Assembly: GCF_000002595.2 (NCBI RefSeq)
Contig: NC_057015.1
Location: forward strand, 3,110,952 to 3,174,951
Source: Chlamydomonas reinhardtii
Taxonomy: Eukaryota; Chlorophyta; Chlorophyceae; Chlamydomonadales; Chlamydomonadaceae
Reading direction: 5' to 3'
DNA: 64,000 nt
Shown here: one piece after another, positions 21,708 through 33,225 of the stretch
Layout: each line of letters opens with the position of its first letter
Numbering within the stretch: position 1 is the first letter of the stretch
Notes under the pieces: generated by a model
Databases searched by the model: none
What the model saw: the letters and a program-made list of their open reading frames with translations, nothing else
Told to the model about the DNA's origin: nothing
Position numbers and translations under genes: made by a program

Positions 21708-24568
21708 TCAGAGCAGCCGCGCCGCCAGGCGGCCCGCCGAAGCGGCCCGCCGCCGCCCCATCAGCGCCAGTGGCCCGGACATGCCTGCTGCCGCGGTCGT
21801 GTATGTCCGCTCGCTGAATGCCCGTGCCATTATCGCCGGTACGCCGTGTCCGTGCTGCTCCACCAGACCGCCGCCGCCACCGCTCAGCAGCGCCGGCGCG
21901 GCGCCCGGGCCGTTATCGTCATCATCCGTCTCGGTCCCGGATGCGCCGCGGCCCTTCGCCGCCGCCTTGCCCTTCGCCGCCTTCCGCCCTGACTGTGCCG
22001 CCGCCTTGCCGCTGCTGCCGCCACCCGCCACCTCCGTCGCCAGCACGTCCACCGTCGCGACCGACCCACTTGCCGCCGCCTCCGCCGCCTCGCTGGCGCG
22101 CAGCATCTCCGCGGCGCGCTGCACCTCTCCCTCCCAGTCTAGGCGCATGACCACCGCCCACTGCACCACCGCCTGCAGTGCCGAGGCCGTGGCGAAGCCG
22201 CCCCACAGCCCCGCCACGCCCAGGTCCGTGTGCAGCGCCAGGTAGTAGGCCAGCGGCACGCCCACGCCCCACCAGCCCACCAGGTTGCAGCCGGCGCCAA
22301 ACCACTGCCGCCCGGCGCCGCGCAGCACCGACGACAGCACCGCGTTCTGGCCGTCAACTGCAGGGGGCCAGGAGCGATAGGGAAGCAGCAGTCAAGCCCT
22401 CGGAACATCGCAAGGCGTCTGTCAGTTGGTCCCTTTTAACCCCAAGACTAATCGAACGACAACTTCTGAGTTGTGTCCAGCCCCGCCCGGCCTCACCCCT
22501 CCAGCCCAGACCTGCCTCCCTCCCGCCACGGCGTCCCGCTGTCCACACTCACATACGAAGCAGATGGCCAGCACCGGCAGCACGGTGGCCGCCAGCGCCA
22601 GCACGTCCTCGCTGCTGGTCATCAGCTGCACCAGCGGCTCCCGGTAGGCGAACGCCGCCAGCCCAATGGTCGTCTGCGTCACCGCCGCCATGCCCAGCGA
22701 CGTGTACGTCAGCCGCTTGGCGCCCGCCGCGTCGCCGCGGCCCAGCGCGTTGGCGATGCGCGTGGCTGTGGCGCTGCTGATGCTTGCAGCGGACAGCCAC
22801 ACCAGCGTGCTAAATTGCAGGCACAGGCCCGTCACGCCCACCGCCACGTCCGCGTTGTCCAGCTTGCCGCTGAGGAAGATGAGCACCTCCACCGCCCAGC
22901 CCTCCATGCACGCCATGAGCGTGGCGGGCACCGCCAGCGCCAGGTATGGCACCCAGTTGGTGAGCGCGGCGCGGGTGGGCGCCAGCGGCACGGCCTCTGG
23001 CGAGCCGGCGGTGCTGCGCGCGCGCCAGGCCAGGTATCCCAGGCTGAGCGCGGTGCTGGTCAGCTGGCTGCACACGTAGGCGTAGGCGGCGCCGTCCAGG
23101 CCCATGTCTAGGCTGTGGAGGGAAAGCATGAGGGCGAGAGGGGAGGGGACAGAGGGCGTGGCGGTGTTAAGTGGGGCTAACGGCGCGTGAAAGCAGGGGG
23201 CAAACCCAGTAGCTCCAGCGCATGCCGTCGACCCCATGCGCAGGGCAGGCCCAGCACTCACTGGTTGACAAAGTACCAGCAGTAGAGCGGCGTGAGCGCG
23301 GTGGCGGCCGCGGTGATGGCCACGCCGGGCGTCACCACGCCCTGCGCCAGCAGGTGCTTGTCCACGCAGTCAAACACCATGTAGCTGTACAGGGCCGGCA
23401 GCGTCAGCAGCAGGTAGCGCGCCGCGCCCGACGCGATCTCCGGGCTCTGGCCCAGCGCGGTGAGGATAGGCTCCGCGTTCACCCACAGCGCCGTGATGGG
23501 CACCGCGGCGGCGGTGCACACCGCCAGAGAGCGCTGCAGCGTGGCCGCCAGCGCAGCCGGGTTCTTCGCGCCGGCAGCCTGTGGTGATGACAGTGGCGGT
23601 GGTGGTGGTGATGAGGGTGGGGTGAGACTGGGGGTGTTGTGGAGGAGGTGCTGGCGTGGTGGTGAGGGCGTGGCGAAGAGGCCGAGGTGGTGGAAGAGCC
23701 AGGCCGGGTGGTCTGACAACTGGATACCCGCCCGCCCCCCCCCCCAGACGACGCATTCGCCGGCGCTCACCTGGCCAGAGAGGGTCTCAGACGCGGACGC
23801 CAGACCGCACATGACGTGGTACCCTGTCGCCATGGCTAAGGAGCCTCCAAGCACCATTGCAGATAGCAGGGCCGGGTCCTCTAGGTGGCCCACGAAACTC
23901 GTGTCAATCTGCACCACATCGACAGAACACAGCGCAACCAGCCACCAGGTGAGGGAGCGATAAGCGCGTTGTACACTTTTCGGCCGGTCCAACCCGGTTA
24001 GAGCGCCAAAACTCGTTCGCGTCCAAGCGCTCCCCGCTCGCTCACCATATGGCTACTATGCGCAATGACGTACTGCGCCAAGATAGGACCCGCCAGAAGC
24101 GAGATCCTGTGAGCAGCCACAGCGACGAACTCGTTAGGCCACGGCTCAAAATCGATTGCTTTCAATTCGCGCGTTTTCCTGGAAACTGGCCGAGTCTTAC
24201 TTGCGCACGTCCTTCCATAGGCGTTCCAGCTTTGCCGCAGGGCCGCTGATTCCGTGTGGAGAGAGACTGAACAGCGCTCGCTGCGTGGGGGCCGCGAGTG
24301 CTGAGGACATTGCCTTAAGCCGCGCCTGAAGCCGCGATTGCTGCTGTTTTAAGTTTAGCCCAAATTGATGCTGGTGGGCCTCGCGCTCGGGGCTGTGAGG
24401 CGCGGAAAATTGATGGCGCTCTGAGCGCTCAGGGGCGCCATTTTGGCCGCCAGAGCCACCAAGACCCTTACGGAGGACGGCCCGGCCGCGGCAGAAAGGA
24501 GAGCAGCGACCCGCGGCCGGCCCAAAGAGAGCTGACCGCTGTAGGCATCGCCCCAGGCGCTGCATCAC
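21708..24568 (-). CDS. MATE-family multidrug/metabolite efflux transporter
   Basis: Exons in transcript order: 24568-24201, 24106-24046, 23908-23771, 23578-23262, 23112-22553, 22357-21708; 2094 nt, 697 aa. MATE proteins are 12-helix antiporters that export organic compounds using H+ or Na+ gradients. Family text is clear: ISLLAGPILAQYVIAHSSHMI DTSFVGHLE, ASASETLSGQAAGAKN, LPALYSYMVFDCVDKHLLAQG, and in the second half GLCLQFSTLVWLSAASISSATATRIANALGRGD, VFDGQNAVLSSVLRGAGRQ and GWWGVGVPLAYYLA. The first 120 residues are a non-membrane, Arg/Ser/Gln-rich extension that could be an organelle presequence. The true start could also be a later in-frame ATG near residue 85. The C-terminal 120 residues are an Ala/Gly-rich, probably soluble tail. 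Confidence 0.9.
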
Positions 24569-25414
24569 GCCCGCCCAGTGTTACTGACAAGCGGAAAGCC
24601 GTTTTCAATCGCCCCTTGGGGCAGTTTGCAGGCTTGGAGTGCCCTTGAAGCGAGGGCGGCCTCAGCGGAGGCGGTGGCGCTGGAGCTAGATTTTGCGAGC
24701 AAATAAGGTAGAGACTAATCGCGGAAAGATGTCACCAGGATAGTTTCGACAAAATGCGGTCAGAAATACACTATTAACTTGTAGAGGGATGTTGCTCTAA
24801 CTTACAGGTTTGAGACAGCGGTAAGGCAATTGTGGTCAGGTGGAAAAGCATAATACGCTCAGTGGTCGTGTAAGCTTTGACGACGGCGTGCTAGAACTTG
24901 GAGTTGGAATGAATGAGCCCTCATCGTGCGCCCATCCCAGGCTACGTTCGCAAGCTCGCCCAAGAGCTTGGTGGCATTGCCGGAGTTATTCTGTGAAGGT
25001 TTGCTTTCGCCAAATAGTACGCCCGGCCGAGGATACCAAGTTTCCCGCTCTTACATCACCCATCTTTGAGAGCAACAACGGGTTGGGCACAAGCATACCC
25101 AACCACCGCTGCCACCTGTAACAAAGACGGCGACTGCCCGCGCGGTAGTCGGTTGCCCTCAACCTAGAGCACCACGGACTGCCTCACGGAGTCTGTGTCA
25201 CCACCGGCTGCCCTTCCGTCCGCCACACGGCTGCTGCGGCGCTACCACCTCCTCCTCTAACCTCGGCGCGCAGCCTTTCGGCGCCTCGAGCCCAGAGCCT
25301 TCCGGCACTTTGACTGGCTCAGCGCAAGCCGCGCCACAGCCCAGCCCGGCACCCACACCCGCACCCGCAGCCACATCTGCGCCGGCCCCCTCAAACGCGC
25401 CGGCATTCAGCACC
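24569..25414. promoter_or_regulatory. Divergent intergenic region (MATE / Mpo1-like)
   Basis: An 846-bp interval between divergent starts. No gene is seen. The part near 24700-24850 is A+T-rich for this window. It should hold two 5' UTRs and promoters. Confidence 0.4.
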
Positions 25415-27167
25415 ATGGGCGGCACCGGCCTGAACCTGAACCTGCGGGAGCAGCTGGCCTTCTACGGTGCCTACCACAACCACCCTATTAACCAGCTCAT
25501 CCATTTCGTGTTCGTGCCGGTGAGGGGGAGGTGTTGCTGGGTGGCCGGGGCGTGCAGGTGCGGGGCCGTGCAGGAGCCGGCTGCAACCTGTGGCCCATGC
25601 CTATGCCAGGGTCCAGCGTTTCTGCCGGCAAGCCTGGGCCGCAGGAACACGGTTTGGGTAACATACCAGGCGGTGAGGGCAGCGTAGGGCCTGACAGCAG
25701 GCGCTGCCGCCGCCAGGCGGGGAAGCAACAAGCGCCAGCGCGCCCCGCACTACGCGGGTGTCTCGTCTCACCCACGCCCGCATTGCTGTGCATGCAAACC
25801 GTTGCTGCCACGACACAGGCCATCCTGTGGTCCATTTTCGTGTGGCTGTCCTACATCGGCCCGCTCAGCACCCTGATGGGACTGGGCGCTACAGCTGCAG
25901 CCGGAGGTGGGGGCGGCGACGCGCTGGCGCAGTGGGGCCTGGGCGGCCTGGCGGCGCGGCTGCCTGCCGCCGCTGCCGCCGCGCTGCAGCCCACCAGCCC
26001 GGCCTTCCTGGTGGCGGCGGTGTACGGCTGCTTCTACGTAGCGCTGGACTTGGTGGCGGGGGCCAGCTGGTGAGGGGGATGGGTGGGTTGCAGGGGTGCA
26101 GGCGGAGGGGCACAGCGCGCAGAGGAGGGAATGGGGGCGAGTGGGGGTATCCAGACGCTGGGTGATGGCAGCAGTTGACCAGCAGGCTTCAAGAGGGCGC
26201 GATGGCGAGCGCCGAGTGTGTGTTGGGCTCTGTGAGGCGCGAGGCCTCATGTGCCTCCTCACTGCAGGGCCGCGCGCGCACCTGCGATGCCAGTGTGCGC
26301 TCGAGTGCGCAGAGCAGGGAAACACGCAGGCCTGTTGTGCAACGGTGTGTGTGCACGCTGTGTGCGTCTGCATGGTGCAGGTTCCTGTGCGTGGGTCTGC
26401 CGCTGGCCTGGAGCGCGGTGTGGTTCGCAGGCGCCGTGCCCAACGCCTGGCAGTGGGCGCTGGGTGTGCACGTATTCAGCTGGTACATGCAGGTGTGCAG
26501 CCGGGTGCGCGGCGTTGCCAGAACCGTATTGCCGGGGAGGGGGTACGTGGCTTGTGGCAGTGGGAGCATCACTTTGCCACTTTGCCCTTGTGAATTGCCT
26601 GCTTGGCGGCTCCTTCATGCAACGTGCTGGACACGCACGTGTCACACAGATCCACCCGGGCCACGCGGTGTGCGAGAAGCGCAAGCCCGCACTGCTGGAC
26701 AGCCTGGCGCAGGTGAGGGGAGTGAGGGTTGGGTGGTGTGCGGCGTGTGTGCCAGGAAAGCATGAGGGCGCGGCGGCGTGTGTACGTAGGATTGCAAGCA
26801 AACGTGTCCGCACCTGCACTGTTGCCGCTTCATCCGTACACTACCGTATCTACTGCACGCTCTCCCACACATGCACACCCGGCCCGCTTTTTTGTTTGCG
26901 CGTTCGTGTGCACAATGCATACCTTTCCTGCGTAATTTCTTCTTACCACACGCACACGCATTTCTTCTTACCACACGCACACGCTGGCACGCTGGCACGA
27001 ACCTACAGGCATTCGCTCTGGCTCCGCTGTTTGTGTGGTACGAGCTGTTGTTCCTGTTGGGCTACCGGCCCACATTGCGCCACGAGCTGCAGGCGCAGGT
27101 GGACCAGCTCATTGCGGCGCACCGGGCCAAGAAGCAGCCGCTGGTCAACAGCGCGGAGCAGCAGTAG
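25415..27167 (+). CDS. Mpo1-like (DUF962) protein, putative 2-hydroxy fatty acid dioxygenase
   Basis: Exons: 25415-25519, 25819-26069, 26381-26492, 26650-26712, 27009-27167; 690 nt, 229 aa. DUF962 proteins are small ER membrane proteins; yeast Mpo1 alpha-oxidises 2-hydroxypalmitate from phytosphingosine using Fe2+. The signature is intact: LAFYGAYHNHPINQLIHFVFVP at the N-terminus, IQ-type HVFSWYMQIHPGHAVCEKRKP in the middle, then LLDSLAQAFALAPLFVWYELLF. The conserved His residues (YHNHP, IHF, HPGH) are the probable iron ligands. Four to five hydrophobic segments are visible, with an Ala/Gly-rich loop after the second. The start sits in a good context (CACCATGG) and matches family N-termini. 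A CAG-rich repeat follows the stop directly. Confidence 0.92.
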
Positions 27168-27240
27168 CAGCAGCAGCATAGTGGTAGCGGAGCAGCAGCA
27201 GCGGCAGCAGCAGCAGCGGCGGCAGCAGCAGCAGCAGCAA
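27158..27240. repeat. CAG-rich triplet repeat in the Mpo1-like 3' UTR
   Basis: Runs of AGC/CAG interrupted by GGTAGCGG and GGCGG. The stop codon TAG lies inside the first run. Confidence 0.85.
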
Positions 27241-28084
27241 TGACCTGATACATAAGTGGATGGTGCTTGTGGGAGTTGGTAGCGTGTGGTAAGCATGGCA
27301 ATGGCTGCGCCAGGAGAATAACTAGTCGCCGACCGATGTTGGACAGTGACAGTCCGCTGGCGAGGGTGGGCTGTACGTGTATGGTAGCTACGGCGGATAC
27401 CGCCGGCGCAAGACAAGCAGGATAATACTGGACAGAATAATTTGGAGGCCAAGTACTTCGTATCAGATTTCACGGAAGCAACGGCAGGCCCGGTTGCAGT
27501 TGTTGCTGCTAGGGGCGCGCATTGGCGCAACCTGGCGCAATGCGCTGGCTGAAGCCGCTTAGGGCTGTAGACGGGGAATCGTGAAGAATGGACGCATCAT
27601 AGCGTCTGTCCACTCCATACACATGCAAGAGTACGAGTGCCGGAACTAGGAATTACGCTCGACAGCCTGGATAGGACACTCTGCGTTGAGGTGTCTGGAG
27701 GCATTTGTGTGCAGGGGTTCCCCTGTTTGTGTGTGGCAGGTGTTGCCTGTAACAATCTTTGCATGTGCGGTCATACTCGGCCACGCGCACTTCAAGCACC
27801 ACAGCAGTGACAGCACCAGCCGGCGAGACGGGCGTGTGCGTTGTGACTGGAGCCGCGCATTCGACCCATCGATACCGTACATCACTTCCTGGCACGTCAT
27901 GCGTCGTTGCCGGCGCGTGTCATTCACCGGCAACCACCAGTAACGGGAACGGTTAGTGGGTACTCAATTCCCCGGTGGCGGCCCTGGACCAAACAAAACA
28001 TGGTTGGGGCGTGACATGCCTACGCCCCTACTTCCGATGCACGTTTCAACCTGTAACTAGTCGCAGTGCCGCCCACGCCCACGC
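27241..28084. other. Convergent intergenic region
   Basis: 3' UTRs of two converging genes. TGTAA at about 27746-27750 (+) may end the Mpo1-like transcript. No additional gene seen. Confidence 0.45.
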
Positions 28085-31000
28085 TCACAGCAGCCGCTGC
28101 AGCGCCTCCACCAACCGCTCCACCTCGTCCGGTGTGTTGTAATGGAGCAGGGACACACGCACTACGCCCTCATCCACCGCCCGCTGCACGTCAAACCCTC
28201 CACCGCCAACACCGCCAACACCGTCACGACCGCTACCCGCTGCCGTGCCCTCGCCCCCAGGTGCGCCGCTACTGCCGCTGCTGTTGGGCGCCGCCTCGCC
28301 ATCTGCCTGCCGCTCCGCCGCCTCCGCCGCCAGCAGCCCGCCGCGGCCCGCGTCCGCCAGCGCCTCCACCAACCGCCGCGAGTACATGTGCCCGCAGCGG
28401 ACCGCGAAGCCCGCCTCCTGCAGCACCCAGGGCCCGAGTGCACTTGTTCATGTGTGTTCAACGCCAGCTCACGTAGCGGCTCGAGGGTTTTGTGCCGTGT
28501 TGGCGTGTTGGCGTGGGGCTCACGTGCTGGGGGCAGGTGCTGCACGGCCTTACTCGCCCTACCCATGACTCATGCGGTCATGCCAGCTACCTCCCCTGCC
28601 TCTCAGTTCCAACGCCCTCGGAGGTAAACGAGCAGGTACGCATGCAAGGCCCGAGCGGCCATGCAGGTGGATGCAGGTGTCACCAAACCTGCAGATCCCT
28701 GGCCAGCAGCACGGAGCTCTTGCGCCGGTGCACGAAGCTGACCGTGGGCACCCGCACCCCCGGCCGCGTGTCGGTTGAGCCCACCAGCCGTACAGATGGT
28801 TGCGCCGCCAGGTAGGACACCAACCGTTCTGTGAGCGGTTGTTCCAAGGATGCCATCAGCTCAAACGCCGCCTCAACTTGCGCCCGCGACATGCGCACGC
28901 CGCCGAGCAGCGGCGATGGGGCCGGGCCTGAGCCGGTGCTGGAGGCGGCGGCTGCCATTTGGGCGGCAGCTGTTGGCTGGGGCGGGGGCTGCTGTTGAAG
29001 TAGGTAGAGCAGGTAGTCCTGAAGCGCCAAGAGACCTGCATGCGTGTGGCGGGAGGGGTGGGAGAAACGGCTAGCAGAAGAAATTGGAGAGAGGGAGAGG
29101 TGTTGTGCAGGGGAGAGGCGAGCAACACCCACACCCACACACGCAGACACACACACACACACACATACACATACACACATACACACACACACATACACAC
29201 ACAAACACACACAAAGGCGCCTACCCGCGCAGCCCTCGTGGCTGGCCCCACCCAGCTCCATCTTGTAGGTCAGCTGGTGCTTGTCTATGAAGTAGTGGTT
29301 GGGACCGCAGTCCCGGTCACCGCCCGCAGCGACCAGGGCAGCGTAGGCAGATGTCCTGATGTGGCGGAGTGACGGGATGGCATGTTGGGATGGAGATAGC
29401 CAGCAAGGCAACTAAGTTGGGAGCCTAGTTGGCTTGCGGCATGGGGACACGGCGGCCGTGTCTTCTTTGACATGCAAACGGCATGAAAACGCCTGGTACG
29501 ACAGCGATCGCTGGCCCGCGCAGTTACCGCCATGACCTCACATGTATGTGCCGTACCACATGACTCGCCCACGTGACTCACTTGCCGTACATGACGCCCA
29601 GGTGGGGGCCGTACACCTTGTACGGCGAGTAGAAGTACCAGTCCACGTCCCAGCCGGCCACGTCGATGGCGCTGCGGACGTGGCAGCAGCGTTGTGCCGA
29701 GCGGCGTGTGTGTGGCGACGTGCGTTGGCAGGCTGGGTGCCATACACGCACACTGCAGGCAGTGCTCGAACGGCCAGCTGCAAGGGCCATCGCTCACCGG
29801 TGTGGTGCGTACGCAACACCGTCCACCACCACCTGCGCCGCCGGGGCCAGCCGCCGCACCCGCTGCACCACTGCCGGCAGGTCAAGAATGTCGCCTGCAC
29901 GTTGATAGATGTACTGCTCTTGCTGTGCACGACTTCACAAAGTGTGCAGACAATGCCACATGAACTCCTGTGCACCCCCTGCACTTACGCCCCACATACA
30001 ACTCCACACGCTCCACACCCAACGACCCCCCCCCCGCCCAGCCCAGCCACCCACCCAGCAAGTTGGACACGTGTGTCAGCACCACCAGCCGCGTGCGGCC
30101 GTCCAGCAGCCCCTCCAGCTGCTTCGCGCAGGAGCCGCCGGAGGCAGGGTCCGCGCCCCACCACCGCACCTGACAGCCCCCGCCGCCGCCACTCCCGCCA
30201 CCCGCGCTGGAGCTGCCGTCCCCGCCAGCCGGCTGCGGCACACGCGCCGCCATTCGCACCCAGGGCCCGATGATGGACTCGTGTGAGGCCTGCTGCATCA
30301 CTACGTTGTCGCCGGGACCCATGAAGCTCGCCTCTGAGAACAGGCAGGACAGGTTGAGGGCTAGCTGGGAGGTGGAGGAGCCGACCACCACCTGTGTGCG
30401 AGTGGGTTGGTGGGGACGAGGATGGGGGAACGGCTCCGCGTGCCAGAAGGCCGTACAGGGCCTCCGGCGTGAGCTGTGGTAGCGCTGGCACAGCAGTGGC
30501 GTGGACTGAGTGGTGGCCACCAACCTGAAGCGTTTCAGCTAGCGTTTCCTAAATGTTGGCCATGCCCCCGCGACTCCATGGTGCGTGACACTGACCTGCC
30601 CCAGGCCTCGCACGTTCATAAAAACCTCCAACCACTCGTGCGCATTGCGCACTATCTGTGACGACCGGTGAGAGCGCCCGTAGCCCGCACCCAGTTGGGC
30701 GCAGTGGGACGTCAGGTGCTCACGCACAGCCTCCACGACGCAGCCGGGAACCTGCGAAGTGAGACAGTTCGGGACCGGACGTCGGAGGATGGTACAGCAG
30801 GGGCAGGCGGGACAGGACACAGGAGGGTGGTATGCGCAGCGATGCGAAGGCTCGGGAAAAGGCCCGGACATCTTGAGGGGGTGGACTCAGGTGGACTCCG
30901 ACACATGCAGCCCAGTAATGTTAGGCAGTGGCATGAAAGGCTCAAGCTGCACATTTTGATGGCGCAAATGCGGCGCGCTGAGCTTGGCATCGCGCGTTTC

Positions 31001-31210
31001 TTGCTTTACCTGCGACCCGCCCGCGTTCTCCATGAATGCAACTCTCGGCTCATCCTTGAAGTAGCTAAATGCATCCCTCGCTCTGTCGTAGGGTGACATT
31101 TTACTGGACGTGGAGGCCAGGGACGTTTGTCGCTGCAGGTGGACTCGCGGCACGCCACGGTGTGGTTTAAAGGCAAGCTGGGCTTTCGGCGATGCGCAGC
31201 CCTGGAGCAT
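28085..31210 (-). CDS. Cysteine desulfurase-like, class V aminotransferase-fold PLP enzyme
   Basis: Exons in transcript order: 31210-31010, 30751-30596, 30391-30055, 29894-29798, 29671-29582, 29355-29225, 29035-28689, 28417-28085; 1692 nt, 563 aa. It matches the cysteine-desulfurase-like subgroup related to but distinct from NifS/SufS. Seen in order: FMENAGGSQVPG, LGAGYGRSHRSSQIV, VVVGSSTSQLALNLS, DNVVMQQASHESIIGPW, LVVLTHVSNLLG, VVVDGVAYAPHR, DVDWYFYSPYKVYGPHLG with the PLP Lys (about 282), then VRVPTVSFVHR and FAVRCGHMYSRRL. The first 37 residues are basic, Ser/Gln-rich and free of acidic residues, so an organelle presequence is likely. Several Gly/Ala/Pro-rich inserts lengthen it against the usual 400 or so residues. 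Whether it releases sulfur from cysteine is not established for this subgroup. Confidence 0.9.
29131..29215. repeat. (AC)n dinucleotide microsatellite in an intron
   Basis: CACACA with TACACATACAC interruptions, between exons 29225 and 29035 of the PLP enzyme gene. Confidence 0.95.
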
Positions 31211-31566
31211 AGTACTATGGAAAGTCAAAATTGAGTACACCAGCGTATTTAGCCTGCGAGTTGAACTTTAACAAAAGAAATATGTCCACGGCACATCTGC
31301 GTGAGCCTGTACGACAGCCACCAGGGACCCTGGCGATTTGGCTGTTGGGGATGGGGCCGCGGGTGCAGGTGGGCGTAGTGTCAGCGCAGGTGGCAGGCTG
31401 GCAGCATACGCTGGCAAAGAAAGAGTATAATGTAGGTTCTGGGACAGCTCCGACTAACTCCCAACTAACTCCTGTACGGCACCCCAACCCCCCTCAGACG
31501 CCGTGGTACATCGATGGCTGATGGGGGTTGAGGTGTCGTACACGTGGGCAGAGGCGGCGGAGCCAA
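31211..31566. other. Intergenic spacer with hairpin repeat copy B
   Basis: Promoter side of the PLP enzyme. At 31467-31541 an imperfect inverted repeat (TGTACGGCACCCCAACCCCC ... GGGGGTTGAGGTGTCGTACA) has arms of about 25 nt. It is related to the hairpin at 9513-9549. Confidence 0.5.
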
Positions 31567-33061
31567 ACACTTACGTCCACCAGCAGCACTAGAGCGGGTG
31601 GCAAAGCAGCTTCGATGCCATGATACAACGGCCTCGGCTCTACAACGTCATGTTCGCTTGTGCATGTTGCGTTATTTCAAGCACGTCGACAACCGAATCT
31701 CCAGCACGGCACTACGGACACACTCCAACACGGCACCACGGCAAACGCGGTGACGGCACCGGTCGCTGCACCCGGACTAACCATCGCCGCCACTGTCTGC
31801 TGGCATACACCGTCGCCGCAACTCCTGTACTCCAATCATGGCGCACCACATGCGTGGCCTCTCAGGAACAAAGGGAAGTGAACCAGCAATTAGCCGCCAT
31901 CAGGCACGTTGCCGAGTAACAGCAACCACGCAAGCCCGTATCAGACGAAGGCCTCTATCTGTAGCAACAGGCGATTAGGCCATAGCACAGCTTGACAATC
32001 GACACGGTCTGTGCGACATGTTTGAGCCACCAAATCCCCAGGCATCCGCACAAACTGAACTCCGTCCCTGCCTGCCGTCCGCCCCGTAACGTCGTGCTCG
32101 CACCACTCTGGCTGTCAGGGTGCTTAACCGCTGGGCAGCGCGCCGCACATCTGGCTATTCTCGCCGCCACTCATGCTGCAGCGGCGGCGGCTGTCCCTGT
32201 TGCGCGACACCTCATTGCCGCCCCCGCCGATAGCCAGACCCAAGCCCACGGTGATGGCAAGGGCGGTCAAGCCTCCACCAATGGCCGCACCGAGAGTGGT
32301 CGCCAGGCTCCAGCTTCCCCCGCCGCTCCGACGGCGGGAAGGCGGCAAGAAGCGGCTGATGCTGCCAGACGCCGATGTGGAAGGGCTCGCAACACGGCTA
32401 CCTTGAGAGTGCCGAACGCCATCAGGCCCTCCGACAGGGCCCAGCACATCTGCGGCCCACACAATGGCCACCAGTAGAGCCACGGGCTTGAACACGCGCT
32501 CTATGCCGAAGGTCAGGCAGGTGACGATGCACGCCCCGGCCCAGCTTAGCCAGCCGCCCTGTGCCCACAATACACAACAGCAGGACAAGGACGCCGTGGG
32601 TGTGCTGTAGGCTTTGGGGCACTATTGCCTGCGGCAGGGCCCTAGCTTTCCAAAATAAAAGCATCGGGGAGACGAGCTACCTGCTGGTGCCGTGGTCCAC
32701 TAGGTCCATTCGGGCCGTTGCCGCCGTCACGAGTGGCTGCGTGGAAGTCCGCGGGGGGGCCGCGACCCGGCGGACCCGAACTGTCCAGACGAGCCGACTC
32801 CTCAGTGGGCCGCTGGTAGACTTTGCTGCCAGCAGCCACGCAGCTCCAGTTGCCGACCACGCCCTGCGCACACGGTGCCCAAGTGACGGTCAGTGGAGGT
32901 AACGCATCAACCCAGCGTTAATCCAGACCCTATCGCTTTTGCGTGAGCAAGGCGACGCGACCACGCCAGCCGCGCCTGCCCAAGCACGGCTGGGAGGTGC
33001 GTTGTGGTGCACCTGCCCGATGTTGTGCAACTGCCCCGACTGAGCAACATCACAGCTTATA
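31567..33061. repeat. Left arm of a long imperfect palindrome
   Basis: This arm reads inverted at 33226-34745. The match runs from AAACNCTTACGTCCACCAGC at the outer end to CATCACAGCTTATA beside the gap. The arms carry scattered substitutions and a few small indels (by eye mid-90s per cent identity), so they are not one sequence assembled twice. Confidence 0.9.
32124..32863 (-). CDS. Membrane protein of unknown family, left palindrome copy (5' part not resolved)
   Basis: Two exons are supportable: 32863-32681 (acceptor GTGCGCAG, donor GTAGCT) and 32558-32124, phase 0 to phase 0, 205 codons plus stop. A Gly/Pro-rich stretch (GPPGRGPP-type) comes first, then hydrophobic segments GGWLSWAGACIVTCLTFG and VALLVAIVWAADVLG, a Ser/Arg-rich linker (SRFLPPSRRRS), a third segment (LGAAIGGGLTALAITVGLGL) and a basic tail. 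Upstream exons probably lie toward the gap. I do not recognise the family. It is the mirror partner of the gene at 33434. Confidence 0.45.
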
Positions 33062-33225
33062 GCTGCCTGCTTATGCACGAGAAAAGCCTGGTTTCAATTG
33101 CTTTACAGCATACCAGTTAACTTTCNNNNNNNNNNNNNNNNNNNNNNNNNNNNNNNNNNNNNNNNNNNNNNNNNNNNNNNNNNNNNNNNNNNNNNNNNNN
33201 NNNNNNNNNNNNNNNNNNNNNNNNN
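33062..33225. other. Palindrome centre with 100-N assembly gap
   Basis: 33062-33125 is unique spacer next to the left arm. 33126-33225 are exactly 100 Ns, the usual placeholder for a gap of unknown size. The true distance between arms is therefore unknown. Confidence 0.95.

Noticed and set aside
22178-23111. Two long plus-strand frames (about 200 codons each)
   Set aside because: Antisense shadows of the MATE coding exons in GC-rich sequence.
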